Below, one piece after another: positions 54,852 through 64,000 of a stretch of 64,000 nt of DNA. This stretch comes from Lutibacter sp. (GTDB lineage Bacteria; Bacteroidota; Bacteroidia; Flavobacteriales; Flavobacteriaceae), in NCBI RefSeq assembly GCF_013041805.1, contig NZ_JABDRI010000101.1, forward strand, positions 1-64,000. Direction: 5' to 3'. Numbering within the stretch: position 1 is the first letter of the stretch; the number at the start of each line of letters is the position of its first letter. The position numbers and the translations under genes were made by a program. The notes beneath the pieces are model-generated. The model ran no database searches, was not told the origin of the DNA, and was given only the letters and a program-made list of their open reading frames with translations.

Positions 54852-55190
54852 ATGAAACAGTCAGAAAACTTTTTTGAAAAAGTTTATGAAGTTGCTAAAT
54901 TAATTCCCTTCGGAAGAGTAACTAGTTATGGTGCCATAGCGAAATATTTAGGAACTGCTAGATCTGCTCGAATGGTTGGCTGGGCTATGAATGCTTCACA
55001 TTCTAATCAGGATATTCCCGCACACAGAGTTGTAAATAGAAATGGGCTATTAACAGGAAAACTTCATTTTGATGGTACTAATTTAATGCAACAATTATTA
55101 GAAAACGAAGGGATTACCATCAAAGAAAATCAAGTCCAAAATTTTAAAGAACACTTTTGGGATCCATATATTGAATTGAACAAAAAATAA
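54852..55190 (+). CDS. Alkyltransferase-like protein (ATL), MGMT-family without active Cys
   Basis: A 112-residue protein corresponding to the DNA-binding domain of MGMT: FEKVYEVAKLIPFGRVTSYG and IPAHRVVNRNG. The acceptor Cys of PCHRV is replaced by Ala (PAHRV), the mark of Atl1/ATL proteins, which bind O6-alkylguanine and flag it for nucleotide-excision repair. A true Cys-containing Ogt is encoded at 25228-25710. Adjacent to trmB. Confidence 0.92.
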   Translation: MKQSENFFEKVYEVAKLIPFGRVTSYGAIAKYLGTARSARMVGWAMNASHSNQDIPAHRVVNRNGLLTGKLHFDGTNLMQQLLENEGITIKENQVQNFKEHFWDPYIELNKK

Positions 55191-55297
55191 TATTCTCCGC
55201 TTTGTAACACCCTCTACATTTCTTTTTAATAGGTTTTTTTTTATATCCGATTGAACTCTGTATATTTGTTGTTTAGAATGATTTTAGATAAACAATT

Positions 55298-56422
55298 ATG
55301 GCATTTAGTAAAAAAGATATAACAAAAGTACTTGAAACTATTACTGCACCAGGTGAAGGTAAAAGTTTAATTGAAAGCGGATCGGTAAAAAATATTGTAG
55401 TTTTCGATAAAGAGGTAGTCGTAGATGTTACCATTAGTAATCCTACATTACAGGCAAAAAAGAAAATCGAAATAGAAATCATGAAAGCTATTCATGAGCA
55501 AATTGATCAAAAAATTGATGTAAAGGTAAATGTTTCAGCAGTTGTTCCTGTAAAAGAAGTTGAAGCTAAAGAAAACTCAATTCCTGGAATTAAAAATATT
55601 ATCGCTGTTGCTTCTGGTAAAGGTGGAGTTGGAAAATCTACTATTACAGCAAACCTTGCAGTTTCTTTACAAAAAATGGGGTTCAAAGTTGGTATTTTAG
55701 ATGCTGATGTTTATGGGCCTTCTATTCATTTAATGTTTGATGTTGCTGATGCAAAACCTCTTTCAGTTGAAATTGATGGTCGTGCTAAAATGCAACCTGT
55801 TGAAAGTTATGGTGTAAAAATCTTATCATTAGGGTTTTTTACTGATGCAAATCAAGCTGTAATTTGGCGTGGAGCTATTGCCTCTAAAGCATTAAATCAA
55901 ATGATTTTTGACTCTCATTGGGGAGAATTAGATTTTCTATTAATTGATTTACCTCCAGGAACTGGTGATATTCATTTATCAATAGTACAAGCAGTTGCAG
56001 TTACAGGTGCTGTAATTGTAAGTACTCCTCAAAATATTGCACTAGCTGACGCTAAAAAAGGAGTTGCCATGTTCCAACAAGAGAACATTAATGTACCTGT
56101 TTTAGGTATTGTTGAAAATATGAGTTATTTCACACCTGCTGAATTACCAAATAATAAATATTACATTTTTGGTAAAGACGGTGCTAAAAATTTAGCCGAA
56201 GATATTGACACTAAATTTTTAGGTGAAGTTCCTTTGGTACAAAGTATTAGAGAAGCTGGTGATGTGGGTCACCCAGTAGCTTTACAAGATAATACACCTT
56301 TAGAAAAAGCTTTTTCTGAAATAACAAAAAATACACTTTCCCAATTGGTTAAAAGAAATACAGATTTACCTCCAACTGAAATAGTTAGAATTACAACTAT
56401 GAGTGGGTGTAGTACTAAATAA
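55298..56422 (+). CDS. apbC: Mrp/NBP35-family Fe-S carrier ATPase
   Basis: A 374-residue protein: N-terminal DUF59/MIP18 domain (about 1-85), then a P-loop ATPase of the Mrp type with IAVASGKGGVGKSTITANLA, LDADVYGPSIH and LLIDLPPGTGDIHLSI. It carries Fe-S clusters to apoproteins. It is followed 6 bp later by a NifU-like scaffold, so both probably work in cluster assembly. C-terminal GCS replaces a full CxxC. Confidence 0.94.
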   Translation: MAFSKKDITKVLETITAPGEGKSLIESGSVKNIVVFDKEVVVDVTISNPTLQAKKKIEIEIMKAIHEQIDQKIDVKVNVSAVVPVKEVEAKENSIPGIKNIIAVASGKGGVGKSTITANLAVSLQKMGFKVGILDADVYGPSIHLMFDVADAKPLSVEIDGRAKMQPVESYGVKILSLGFFTDANQAVIWRGAIASKALNQMIFDSHWGELDFLLIDLPPGTGDIHLSIVQAVAVTGAVIVSTPQNIALADAKKGVAMFQQENINVPVLGIVENMSYFTPAELPNNKYYIFGKDGAKNLAEDIDTKFLGEVPLVQSIREAGDVGHPVALQDNTPLEKAFSEITKNTLSQLVKRNTDLPPTEIVRITTMSGCSTK

Positions 56423-56428
56423 TAAACG

Positions 56429-56677
56429 ATGAGTACGGAAGAACTTAAAGCAACTGTAGAAATTGCGCTACAAGAAATTAGACCTTATTTAGAGGCTGAT
56501 GGTGGTAACATTAAATTAGTTGATGTTACAGAAGATACTGTTAGAGTTGAGTTAGAAGGTGCTTGTTTGGGTTGTTCTGTGAATCAAATGACTTTAAAAA
56601 ATGGAGTTGAAGCTACTATAAAAAGGCATGCACCACAAATTAAAAATGTTATTGAGATTAGTGGAATTTCATTTTAG
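56429..56677 (+). CDS. NifU C-terminal-domain Fe-S scaffold protein
   Basis: An 82-residue NifU-like domain: RPYLEADGGNIKLVDV and the cluster-binding GACLGCSVNQMTLKNGVE (CxxC). Operonic with the Mrp gene 6 bp upstream; ended by a strong terminator. Confidence 0.95.
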   Translation: MSTEELKATVEIALQEIRPYLEADGGNIKLVDVTEDTVRVELEGACLGCSVNQMTLKNGVEATIKRHAPQIKNVIEISGISF

Positions 56678-56696
56678 TTTGATACATATACTTTTT

Positions 56697-56723
56697 AAAA
56701 AGAGCGCAATAGCGCTCTTTTTT
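56697..56723 (+). terminator. Intrinsic terminator of the mrp-nifU operon
   Basis: AAAAGAGCGC pairs with GCGCTCTTTT around AATA, followed by further T. The rest of the 303-bp space to hmgA holds a -7-like TATATTTG at 56753-56760 and a 21-codon open frame at 56767-56832, but no clear gene. Confidence 0.85.
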
Positions 56724-56752
56724 GTTTAAAACAAGGATCAAAAAAATATTTC

Positions 56753-56760
56753 TATATTTG
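56753..56760 (+). promoter_or_regulatory. Candidate -7 promoter element upstream of hmgA
   Basis: TATATTTG (TAnnTTTG). It is 221 bp before hmgA, so either the transcript has a long leader or it drives the 21-codon frame starting at 56767. Confidence 0.3.
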
Positions 56761-56980
56761 TGAAATATGAAAACAGGTTGGACAGAATTATTACTTCATA
56801 TTAAATTCTTAATCAAGAGAAATCCTGAGTGAAATTTCTTGTATACTGGTTTTCAATTTTATATCTTATAATTTTGTAACTTTAGTAAGTACATATTATT
56901 ATAGTTATTTTATATAAATAGCTAAAATCTAAAAACTTTTATATTCCCTTTTGGGGATTCACAAACTAAACAAATAACAT

Positions 56981-58141
56981 ATGCCTAGATATTATTCATT
57001 AGGTAAAATTCCACCAAAACGTCATACTACTTTTGAAAAACCAACTGGTGGATTATACCAAGAAGAACTTTTTGGTACAGCAGGTTTTGTTGGCATGTCT
57101 TCTTTATTATACCACTTAAATCCGCCAACTGTTGTTTCTGAAATTAAGCAACTTAAAAGTGTGACTCCTAAAATAGCCATTGAAAAGAATATGAAAGCGT
57201 TAAGTTTTAAAGGATTTTCTTTAAAACCTGAAGTTGATTACTTAGAAAGCAGAAAAACACTATTTGTAAATAACGATTTGCACATTGGTTTGGCTGCTCC
57301 TAAAGAATTTTCTTCTTCTTATTTTTACAAAAACGCTGACGCTGACGAAATGATTTTCATTCACGTAGGTTCAGGTACATTAAAAACAATGTATGGAAAT
57401 ATAGAGTTTAAATACGGTGATTATTTAATCATTCCACGAGGGACCATTTATCAAATTGATTTTAATACTGAAGACAATAGACTATTATATGTAGAATCAT
57501 TCAGCCCAATTGTTACACCAAAACAATATAGAAACAATTTCGGACAACTATTAGAGCATTCTCCTTTTTGTGAGCGGGATTTTAGACTACCGAGCAATTT
57601 GCAAACACATGATGAAAAAGGATCTTTTAGAGTTTTAATAAAAAAACAAGGTGTTTTATGGGAATACATGTACAATAATCATCCTTTTGATGTTGTTGGT
57701 TGGGACGGTTTTAATTATCCGTATGCGTTTTCAATCCATGATTTTGAACCAATAACGGGTCGAATTCATATGCCTCCACCAATTCATCAAACTTGGGAAG
57801 CATCAGGGTTTGTAGTTTGCTCTTTTGTGCCAAGAATGTATGATTACCACCCAAAATCTATTCCGGCTCCATACCATCATAGTAACATTGACTCTGAAGA
57901 GATTCTTTATTATGTAGATGGTGATTTTATGAGTAGAAACAATATAGAAAAAGGTCAACTAACACTCCACCCAGGTGGAATTCCACATGGGCCGCATCCG
58001 GGGGCAATAGAAAGAAGTGTTGGAAAAAAATTCACTGAAGAATTAGCCGTTATGATCGATCCTTTTAAACCAGTTATGATTACTGAAGAAGCTATAAATT
58101 TACAAGTAGATGATTATTACAAATCTTGGATAACAACATAA
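56981..58141 (+). CDS. hmgA: Homogentisate 1,2-dioxygenase
   Basis: A 386-residue non-haem iron dioxygenase of the tyrosine catabolic path; it opens the ring of homogentisate to maleylacetoacetate. Cupin-type strands include EMIFIHVGSGTLKTMYGNIE, YLIIPRGTIYQID and HPGGIPHGPHPG with the iron-binding His. A catalytic-region tract reads PPPIHQTWEASGF. It is 10 bp before hppD, so the two consecutive enzymes are co-transcribed. Confidence 0.95.
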   Translation: MPRYYSLGKIPPKRHTTFEKPTGGLYQEELFGTAGFVGMSSLLYHLNPPTVVSEIKQLKSVTPKIAIEKNMKALSFKGFSLKPEVDYLESRKTLFVNNDLHIGLAAPKEFSSSYFYKNADADEMIFIHVGSGTLKTMYGNIEFKYGDYLIIPRGTIYQIDFNTEDNRLLYVESFSPIVTPKQYRNNFGQLLEHSPFCERDFRLPSNLQTHDEKGSFRVLIKKQGVLWEYMYNNHPFDVVGWDGFNYPYAFSIHDFEPITGRIHMPPPIHQTWEASGFVVCSFVPRMYDYHPKSIPAPYHHSNIDSEEILYYVDGDFMSRNNIEKGQLTLHPGGIPHGPHPGAIERSVGKKFTEELAVMIDPFKPVMITEEAINLQVDDYYKSWITT

Positions 58142-58151
58142 AACTAAAAAA

Positions 58152-59309
58152 ATGTCAGATTTAAAAAATAAACAGAATTTTAATTACGGACTAGAAAAAA
58201 TATTTCCTGAAGCCGAAGACTTTTTACCATTGTTAGGAACTGATTACGTAGAACTTTATGTTGGTAACGCCAAACAAGCAGCACATTATTATAAAACAGC
58301 ATTTGGGTTTCAATCATTAGCATACGCAGGTTTAGAAACTGGACTTACAGATAGAACTAGTTATGTTTTAGTGCAAGACAAAATTCGTTTGGTGCTAACT
58401 ACACCAATGCCAAATTCAAAAAATAGCGAAATTTTTGAGCATATTTCAACTCATGGCGATGGTGTAAAAGTAGTAGCTCTTTGGGTGGGGGATGCTACAA
58501 AAGCGTGGGAAGAAACCACAAAACGTGGTGCTAAATCTTATTTAAAGCCAACAAAAGAAAGTGATGAAAATGGTGAAGTTATTCGTTCAGGAATTCATAC
58601 GTATGGAGATACTGTTCACATTTTTGTTGAGCGTAAAAATTACAATGGTGTCTTTCTTCCAAAATTTCAAAAATGGGAATCAACTCATAACCCTTCAAAT
58701 GTGGGCTTGCGATATATAGATCATATGGTTGGAAATGTAGGTTGGAATGAAATGAATGTTTGGGCAAAATTTTATAATGAAGTTATGGGTTTTGCAAACT
58801 TAATAACGTTTGATGACAAAGATATTTCAACCCAATATACTGCTCTAATGAGTAAAGTAATGACCAATGGTAATGGTCGTGTAAAATTTCCAATCAACGA
58901 ACCCGCTGACGGATTGAAAAAATCTCAAATTGAGGAGTATTTAGATTTTTATAGTGGTGCTGGAATTCAACATATTGCTGTAGCCACTAACAATATATTA
59001 GAAACAGTAAAAGCTATGACCGAGCGCGGAGTTGAATTTTTATATGTACCAGGCTCTTATTATGATACTGTTTTAGATAGAGTTGGTGATATTGATGAGG
59101 ATTTAGCTGAATTAAAAGATTTAGGGATTTTAGTTGATAGAGACGATGAAGGATATCTATTGCAAATATTTACAAAACCAGTAACAGATAGACCCACACT
59201 ATTTTTTGAAATTATCCAAAGAAAAGGAGCACAATCCTTTGGAAAAGGGAACTTTAAAGCCTTGTTTGAAAGTATTGAAGCTGAACAGGAAAGAAGAGGT
59301 ACGTTATAA
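58152..59309 (+). CDS. hppD: 4-hydroxyphenylpyruvate dioxygenase
   Basis: A 385-residue protein with two glyoxalase-like halves. The N-terminal half has DYVELYVGNAKQAAHYYKTA. The iron ligands are in the C-terminal half: His in RYIDHMVGNV, His in AGIQHIAVAT and Glu in LFFEIIQRKGAQSFGKGNF. It makes homogentisate, the substrate of the preceding gene. Terminator follows. Confidence 0.97.
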   Translation: MSDLKNKQNFNYGLEKIFPEAEDFLPLLGTDYVELYVGNAKQAAHYYKTAFGFQSLAYAGLETGLTDRTSYVLVQDKIRLVLTTPMPNSKNSEIFEHISTHGDGVKVVALWVGDATKAWEETTKRGAKSYLKPTKESDENGEVIRSGIHTYGDTVHIFVERKNYNGVFLPKFQKWESTHNPSNVGLRYIDHMVGNVGWNEMNVWAKFYNEVMGFANLITFDDKDISTQYTALMSKVMTNGNGRVKFPINEPADGLKKSQIEEYLDFYSGAGIQHIAVATNNILETVKAMTERGVEFLYVPGSYYDTVLDRVGDIDEDLAELKDLGILVDRDDEGYLLQIFTKPVTDRPTLFFEIIQRKGAQSFGKGNFKALFESIEAEQERRGTL

Positions 59310-59336
59310 CTTAGTTAAATAAATATTTATTATTTT

Positions 59337-59372
59337 AATAAAAGCTTAACTTCATATTGTTAGGCTTTTATT
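59337..59372 (+). terminator. Intrinsic terminator of hmgA-hppD
   Basis: AATAAAAGCTTAAC pairs with GTTAGGCTTTTATT (one mismatch) around an 8-nt loop, followed by T. Confidence 0.75.
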
Positions 59373-59428
59373 ATTTTTGGCTTAATAATTGTATTTTTAA
59401 CCAATATAACAGTGCATTAAACTACTAA

Positions 59429-60229
59429 ATGAAAATAAAACTTATCATACTCGCATTAACAATATCTGCAATAGCTTTTGGGCAATCTGTAAAAAACGAG
59501 GATAGCTCAACGCAATATGCTTTCCAAAAAGGCGAATGGTTAAAGTTTAGAATGAGTTATAGTAATTTCCTAAATGCTGGATATTCAACCATGGAAGTTA
59601 ACGAAGTAACTGACAACAATAAAAATGCTTTTCATATTATTGGAACTGGAAAATCTACCGGATTGGTAAGTCTTTTTTTTAAAGTAAAAGATGATTATCA
59701 AACCTATATTGATAAGGAAACATTAAAACCTTGTCGCTTTATTAGAAAAATAAATGAAGGTGGTTATACCAAAGATAAAGAGATTTTATTTGACTATGAA
59801 ACCAATGAAGCAACTGTAAAAGATTATAAACATAACACCGTTGAAAAGCATCCAATAAGTAGTGAAATACAAGATATTCTTTCCACCTTATATTATATAA
59901 GAAACCAAAAATTAAACGATTTAGCAGTTGGAGATGAAATTGAATTACAAATGTTCTTTGATGAAGAAATCACAAATTTTAAACTTCACTTTCTAGGAAG
60001 AGAAGTTATAAAAACTAAATTCGGAAAAACAAAAACGCTGAAATTTAGACCAATGGTGCAAGCTGGAAGAGTTTTTAAAGAAAAAGAAAGTGTAACCATT
60101 TGGATTACCGATGATAAAAATAAAATTCCACTTCGTATTAAAGCTTCATTAGCTGTTGGCTCTCTTAGAGCAGATTTAGATGCTTTTAAAGGTTTAGCTC
60201 ATCCTTTTAATATTATTTTTGACAATTAA
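59429..60229 (+). CDS. DUF3108 periplasmic protein
   Basis: A 266-residue protein with a signal peptide (MKIKLIILALTISAIAFGQ). The DUF3108 pattern is clear: FRMSYSNFLNAGYSTMEV, the strand LKPCRFIRKINEGGYTK and IWITDDKNKIPLRIKASLAV. It is predicted to be a beta-rich periplasmic protein of unknown function. Directly followed (41 bp) by an M23 peptidase lipoprotein, a pairing that suggests an envelope role. Confidence 0.88.
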   Translation: MKIKLIILALTISAIAFGQSVKNEDSSTQYAFQKGEWLKFRMSYSNFLNAGYSTMEVNEVTDNNKNAFHIIGTGKSTGLVSLFFKVKDDYQTYIDKETLKPCRFIRKINEGGYTKDKEILFDYETNEATVKDYKHNTVEKHPISSEIQDILSTLYYIRNQKLNDLAVGDEIELQMFFDEEITNFKLHFLGREVIKTKFGKTKTLKFRPMVQAGRVFKEKESVTIWITDDKNKIPLRIKASLAVGSLRADLDAFKGLAHPFNIIFDN

Positions 60230-60233
60230 ATTG

Positions 60234-60241
60234 TATTTTTG
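60234..60241 (+). promoter_or_regulatory. -7 promoter element of the M23 lipoprotein gene
   Basis: TATTTTTG (TAnnTTTG) 29 bp before the GTG start. Confidence 0.45.
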
Positions 60242-60270
60242 CGTTTTAATTTTTTGAACTTTATTAATTC

Positions 60271-61551
60271 GTGAAAAAACACCCTTTGAAAAAATTCGTA
60301 TCTCTTTTTGTTATTCTCATATTATTTGCTTGTAAAGAAGAAAAAAAAGCAATTGAAGTAATTCCTGAACCACCCAAAATAGTTACAGAATATGGGTTTA
60401 TATTAAATGATTATAAAGTTATAAATGATACTATTAAGCCAGGTCAAAATTTTAGTGAAATTTTAGATCATAACCATATAGAGTACCCTAAAGTATTGGA
60501 AATTGTTTCTAAAATAAAAGACACTTTTAACGTTAGAAAAATTAAAAGCGGAATCCCTTATACCATCTTAGCAAAAAAAGATTCTACTGAACAAGCTCAA
60601 GTGTTTATTTATAAGCATTCAAAAGTTAGGTATACTGTAATAGACTTTAAAGATTCTATAATTACTGCATACAATGCTAAAAAGCCTGTTAAAAAAGTAA
60701 TTAAAACTGCTGCTGGAATTATTAAAAGTAATTTATCAGATGCTGTTGAAGAGCAAGGATTAAGTTCATACTTATGGATGAAAATGGCTGATGATATTTA
60801 TGCTTGGACAATTGACTTCTCAAAACTTCAAGAAAATGACAAGTTTAAAATAATCTACGAACAACTATATATAAATGATACGGTACCTGTTGGAATAGGT
60901 GAAGTAAAAGCTACTTATTTTGAACATGGTGAAAGACCATTTTATGCTTTTAAATATGTAGCAGACTCTACCTTAAATATTCCAGATTATTTTGATGATG
61001 AAGCCACTAACTTAAGACGTCAATTTTTAAAAATGCCAGTTAAATTTAGCAGAATTTCGTCAAGGTATAATTTGAGAAGAAAAATTGCCTACTATGGAAA
61101 TAAAGTTAGACCGCATAAAGGTACTGACTATGCAGCTCCAATTGGAACAGAAATTATGGCTACTGCAAATGGAACCGTAACAGAATCACGATACAAAGGT
61201 GGGAATGGTAATTATGTTAAAATACGTCATAATGCAACCTACAGTACTCAGTATTTACATATGAGTAAAAGAGCTGTTAAGGTTGGTGATGTGGTAAAAC
61301 AAGGTGAAGTCATTGGATATATTGGAATGACAGGAAATACTGCTGGACCTCATGTATGCTATCGATTTTGGAAAAACGGAAAGCAAGTTGACCCATACAA
61401 ACAAAAATTACCTGCGGCTAAACCAATGAATGAAGCTGTTAAACCAGCATATTTTGAATTTATTTCTCCTTTAAAAATGGAATTAGATACTATTGAATAT
61501 CCAATATTAGATGAGGAAATAACAAATCAAGAAGAAGAATTAAACGCTTAA
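60271..61551 (+). CDS. M23 family peptidoglycan peptidase, lipoprotein
   Basis: A 426-residue protein with a GTG start and a lipobox (LILFAC, Cys-21). Middle domain with LysM-like/OapA-like fold ([15 protein letters not shown]), then a LytM domain: [17 protein letters not shown] (H-x3-D) and [17 protein letters not shown]. In the second motif the usual HxH is HxC, so one zinc-side residue is Cys. It is a predicted cell-wall endopeptidase in the envelope. It lies between the DUF3108 gene and pgi (10 bp). Confidence 0.93.
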   Translation: MKKHPLKKFVSLFVILILFACKEEKKAIEVIPEPPKIVTEYGFILNDYKVINDTIKPGQNFSEILDHNHIEYPKVLEIVSKIKDTFNVRKIKSGIPYTILAKKDSTEQAQVFIYKHSKVRYTVIDFKDSIITAYNAKKPVKKVIKTAAGIIKSNLSDAVEEQGLSSYLWMKMADDIYAWTIDFSKLQENDKFKIIYEQLYINDTVPVGIGEVKATYFEHGERPFYAFKYVADSTLNIPDYFDDEATNLRRQFLKMPVKFSRISSRYNLRRKIAYYGNKVRPHKGTDYAAPIGTEIMATANGTVTESRYKGGNGNYVKIRHNATYSTQYLHMSKRAVKVGDVVKQGEVIGYIGMTGNTAGPHVCYRFWKNGKQVDPYKQKLPAAKPMNEAVKPAYFEFISPLKMELDTIEYPILDEEITNQEEELNA

Positions 61552-61561
61552 GATTTTTACA

Positions 61562-63133
61562 ATGACCATGAAAAATACAAATCCAACTGAAACAAAGTCT
61601 TGGAAACAACTTACAACGCATTACAACGAAGTTAAAAATACCCATATAAAATCGTTATTCTTAAATGATAGTAAGCGAAAAAATAAATTTACAATCAACT
61701 TTAACGACTTTGAATTTGATTATTCAAAAAATAGAATAACCGAAGAAACCATTAAATACCTTCTTGAATTAGCACAAGAAGTTGATTTAAAAAGTGCTAT
61801 TGAAGCTCAATTTTCAGGAGAAATAATTAATCAAACTGAAAAAAGAGCCGTTCTACATACTGCTTTAAGAAATCAAACCAACCACGAAGTTTTAGTTGAT
61901 GGTCAAAACATTGTTCCTGAAATTAAAGAAGCCCTTTTAAAAATCGAAGGGTTTACTAATAAAGTAGTTTCAGGAGATTGGAAAGGATATACTGGAAAAT
62001 CAATAACTGATGTTGTAAATATCGGAATTGGAGGTTCAGATTTAGGTCCAGATATGGTTGTAGAGTCCTTAAAATATTACAAAAATCGTTTAAATGTACA
62101 TTTTGTATCAAATATTGATGGAGACCATGTTCAAGAAGTAATTAAAAATTTAAATCCAGAAACTACGCTTTTTGTAATTGTATCAAAAACATTTACTACA
62201 CAAGAAACGCTTACCAATGCAACTACAATTAAAAAATGGTTTTTACAAACTGCTTCAAATAATGATGTTGCTAAACATTTTGTTGCGGTTTCAACCAATT
62301 TAGAAACGGTTAAAAACTTTGGAATTGCTTCTGAAAATATTTTCCCAATGTGGGACTGGGTCGGCGGCCGTTTTTCTTTATGGAGTGCCGTTGGGCTTTC
62401 AATTAGTTTAGCTGTAGGTTTTACTAATTTTAAAGATTTATTAATTGGTGCTTTTGAAATGGATGAACATTTTAAAAACACACCTTTTGAAAAAAATGCA
62501 CCTGTAATTTTAAGTTTAATTGGTATTTGGTATACTAACTTTTTTAATGCTGAAACAGAAGCTATTCTCCCATATACTCAATACTTAAATAAATTACCTT
62601 CTTATTTGCAACAGGCTATTATGGAAAGTAATGGTAAAAGTGTAGATAGAAATGGAGAGCCGGTAAACTATCAAACTGGAAATGTAATTTGGGGAAGCCC
62701 AGGTACAAACTCCCAACATGCTTTTATGCAATTACTGCACCAAGGAACAAAATTAATTCCTGCAGATTTTATTGGCTACAAAGAATCCTTATATGGTAAT
62801 AAAGAGCATCACGATAAATTAATGGCGAACTTTTTTGCACAAACACAAGCACTAGCCGAAGGAAAAACAAAAGAAGAGGTACATTTAGATTTAAAAACGC
62901 AAGGTAAAATAAGTGAAATTGCCACTTTATTACCTTATAAAATTTTTGAAGGGAACAAACCAAGCACTTCTATTTTGATAAAAAAGCTAACTCCTAAAAC
63001 ATTAGGTAGTCTAATTTCATTTTATGAGCATAAAATATTTGTTCAAGGAATTATATGGAATATCTATAGCTATGACCAGTTTGGAGTTGAATTAGGTAAG
63101 GAATTAGCACAAAAGTTGTATAAAAAAAGCTAA
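61562..63133 (+). CDS. pgi: Glucose-6-phosphate isomerase
   Basis: A 523-residue protein with both PGI signatures: [19 protein letters not shown] and [16 protein letters not shown], catalytic Glu region [12 protein letters not shown], and [18 protein letters not shown]. It interconverts glucose 6-phosphate and fructose 6-phosphate. A second in-frame ATG (61568) gives a protein two residues shorter. It follows the M23 gene by 10 bp. Confidence 0.97.
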   Translation: MTMKNTNPTETKSWKQLTTHYNEVKNTHIKSLFLNDSKRKNKFTINFNDFEFDYSKNRITEETIKYLLELAQEVDLKSAIEAQFSGEIINQTEKRAVLHTALRNQTNHEVLVDGQNIVPEIKEALLKIEGFTNKVVSGDWKGYTGKSITDVVNIGIGGSDLGPDMVVESLKYYKNRLNVHFVSNIDGDHVQEVIKNLNPETTLFVIVSKTFTTQETLTNATTIKKWFLQTASNNDVAKHFVAVSTNLETVKNFGIASENIFPMWDWVGGRFSLWSAVGLSISLAVGFTNFKDLLIGAFEMDEHFKNTPFEKNAPVILSLIGIWYTNFFNAETEAILPYTQYLNKLPSYLQQAIMESNGKSVDRNGEPVNYQTGNVIWGSPGTNSQHAFMQLLHQGTKLIPADFIGYKESLYGNKEHHDKLMANFFAQTQALAEGKTKEEVHLDLKTQGKISEIATLLPYKIFEGNKPSTSILIKKLTPKTLGSLISFYEHKIFVQGIIWNIYSYDQFGVELGKELAQKLYKKS

Positions 63134-63344
63134 AATTTAACTTTAAAAAAAGCAACCATACTCTAAAAAAATCATCTGTTAATAAACTGTTAACATTTAA
63201 ACCAATGTAAATCAGTTTTAAGGGCGATTTTTATTACTTTTAATAGTCTTAATTTTTTGTTAAAACTTAACAATAAGTTAATAAAGATAAATCAATAAAA
63301 AGGTGCATTTTTGCACAAACATTTAATTCAAATTAAAATAAACA

Positions 63345-64000
63345 ATGAGAAATTTTAAAAATTGGCTAGTGGTAGTTATGTTGATTTCAACATCTGTCAT
63401 TTTTGCACAAACCAAACTTACTGGTAAAGTTGTTGATGAAACAAATCAACCATTACCTGGTGCTACTGTAGTTCTTCAAGGAACCCAAGCAGGAGCCTCA
63501 ACTGATTTTGATGGGAATTTTACATTTGAAACTTCAAGTACTAACGGTACTATTTTAGTTTCATTTGTAGGGTATGAAACAAAATCATTTACATTTAATG
63601 GTAACAAAAATTTTGGTACTATTGCTTTAAAACCTTCTGCAGAATCTTTAGATGAGATTGTAATTACTGCAACATCTTTTGCTGTAGATAGAAAAACTCC
63701 TGTTGCAGTTTCAACTGTAAAAGCTGATGTTATTGAAAATAAATTAGGATCTCAAGAATTTCCTGAAATTTTAAAATCTACACCAGGTGTATATGCTACT
63801 AAGTCAGGTGGTGGATTTGGTGATGGTAGATTAAATTTAAGAGGGTTTAACTCTGAAAATGTAGCCGTGTTAATTAACGGTGTACCTGTTAATGACATGG
63901 AAAACGGTAGAGTATACTGGAGTAACTGGGCAGGTCTTTCTGATGTAACAAGTGCTATGCAGGTTCAAAGAGGTTTAGGTGCTATTAAAGTTGCTGTACC
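63345..64000 (+). CDS. TonB-dependent receptor, N-terminal part (runs off the window)
   Basis: ATG at 63345, open to the last base (218 codons). Signal peptide (VVVMLISTSVIFAQ), a carboxypeptidase-like domain at about 25-105 (KLTGKVVDETNQPLPGATVV), a TonB-box region (LDEIVITATSFAVDRKTPVAVS) and the start of the plug (ILKSTPGVYATKSGG, LNLRGFNSENVAVLINGVP). No STN domain. The 211 bp between pgi and this gene hold only AT-rich sequence with a GTGCA-TTTT-TGCAC dyad at 63303-63316. Confidence 0.9.
   Translation, partial: MRNFKNWLVVVMLISTSVIFAQTKLTGKVVDETNQPLPGATVVLQGTQAGASTDFDGNFTFETSSTNGTILVSFVGYETKSFTFNGNKNFGTIALKPSAESLDEIVITATSFAVDRKTPVAVSTVKADVIENKLGSQEFPEILKSTPGVYATKSGGGFGDGRLNLRGFNSENVAVLINGVPVNDMENGRVYWSNWAGLSDVTSAMQVQRGLGAIKVAV

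Overview
The window is AT-rich, densely packed bacterial chromosome and reads as a member of the Flavobacteriaceae (Bacteroidota). The signs are: FecR/TonB-receptor pairs, promoters of the TAnnTTTG type, signal peptides ending in Gln after the cleavage site, a THC0290_0291-type protein, DUF6427 and DUF6341-type neighbours of upp, DUF4254, and stand-alone SucA/SucB genes. The species cannot be fixed from the sequence alone. There are two tRNA genes (Arg-CCT, Asn-GTT), and no rRNA, CRISPR array, insertion sequence or prophage that I can see.

Layout. 1-3.4 kb: the end of a FecR anti-sigma gene overlapping a TonB-dependent receptor, a small Cys-rich gene broken by TGA, and tRNA-Arg. 3.6-7.1 kb: a DUF4395 membrane protein, a small secreted protein and a FecA-like TonB receptor with two Fur-like dyads upstream. 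7.3-10.9 kb: a response-regulator receiver that looks like the tail of a decayed hybrid kinase, next to an intact four-PAS hybrid histidine kinase. 11.4-12.2 kb: a 39-residue peptide, a small secreted protein and tRNA-Asn. 12.5-16.5 kb: sucA-sucB (2-oxoglutarate dehydrogenase E1 and E2).

16.5-24.4 kb is the most system-like accessory block. A minus-strand run encodes a PKD/beta-barrel outer-membrane protein, a periplasmic TPR-CHAT (caspase-like) protease with a C-terminal membrane anchor, and a retropepsin-like aspartic protease. Then comes a lipoprotein with an acidic calcium-binding-like stretch, and divergent from it an ECF sigma factor followed by a membrane-anchored TPR protein in the anti-sigma position.

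24.5-38.7 kb holds tatD, ogt, a very large SprA-like surface protein, glyS, a coiled-coil membrane protein, a ComF-type phosphoribosyltransferase, an Ig-like lipoprotein, a cystathionine gamma-synthase-like enzyme and a Na+/H+ antiporter. 38.8-43.2 kb holds an ArsC/Spx-like protein and a minus-strand operon in which a putative restriction endonuclease and a D12-class adenine methyltransferase sit between conserved genes. 43.3-56.7 kb is housekeeping: tdk, alr, mscL, an M23 peptidase, nadD-gmk-yicC, a GT9 glycosyltransferase, a LysM protein, upp, trmB, an alkyltransferase-like protein, and mrp with a NifU-like scaffold. 56.9-64 kb holds tyrosine catabolism (hmgA-hppD), a DUF3108 protein, a lipoprotein M23 peptidase, pgi and the start of a further TonB-dependent receptor that runs off the window.
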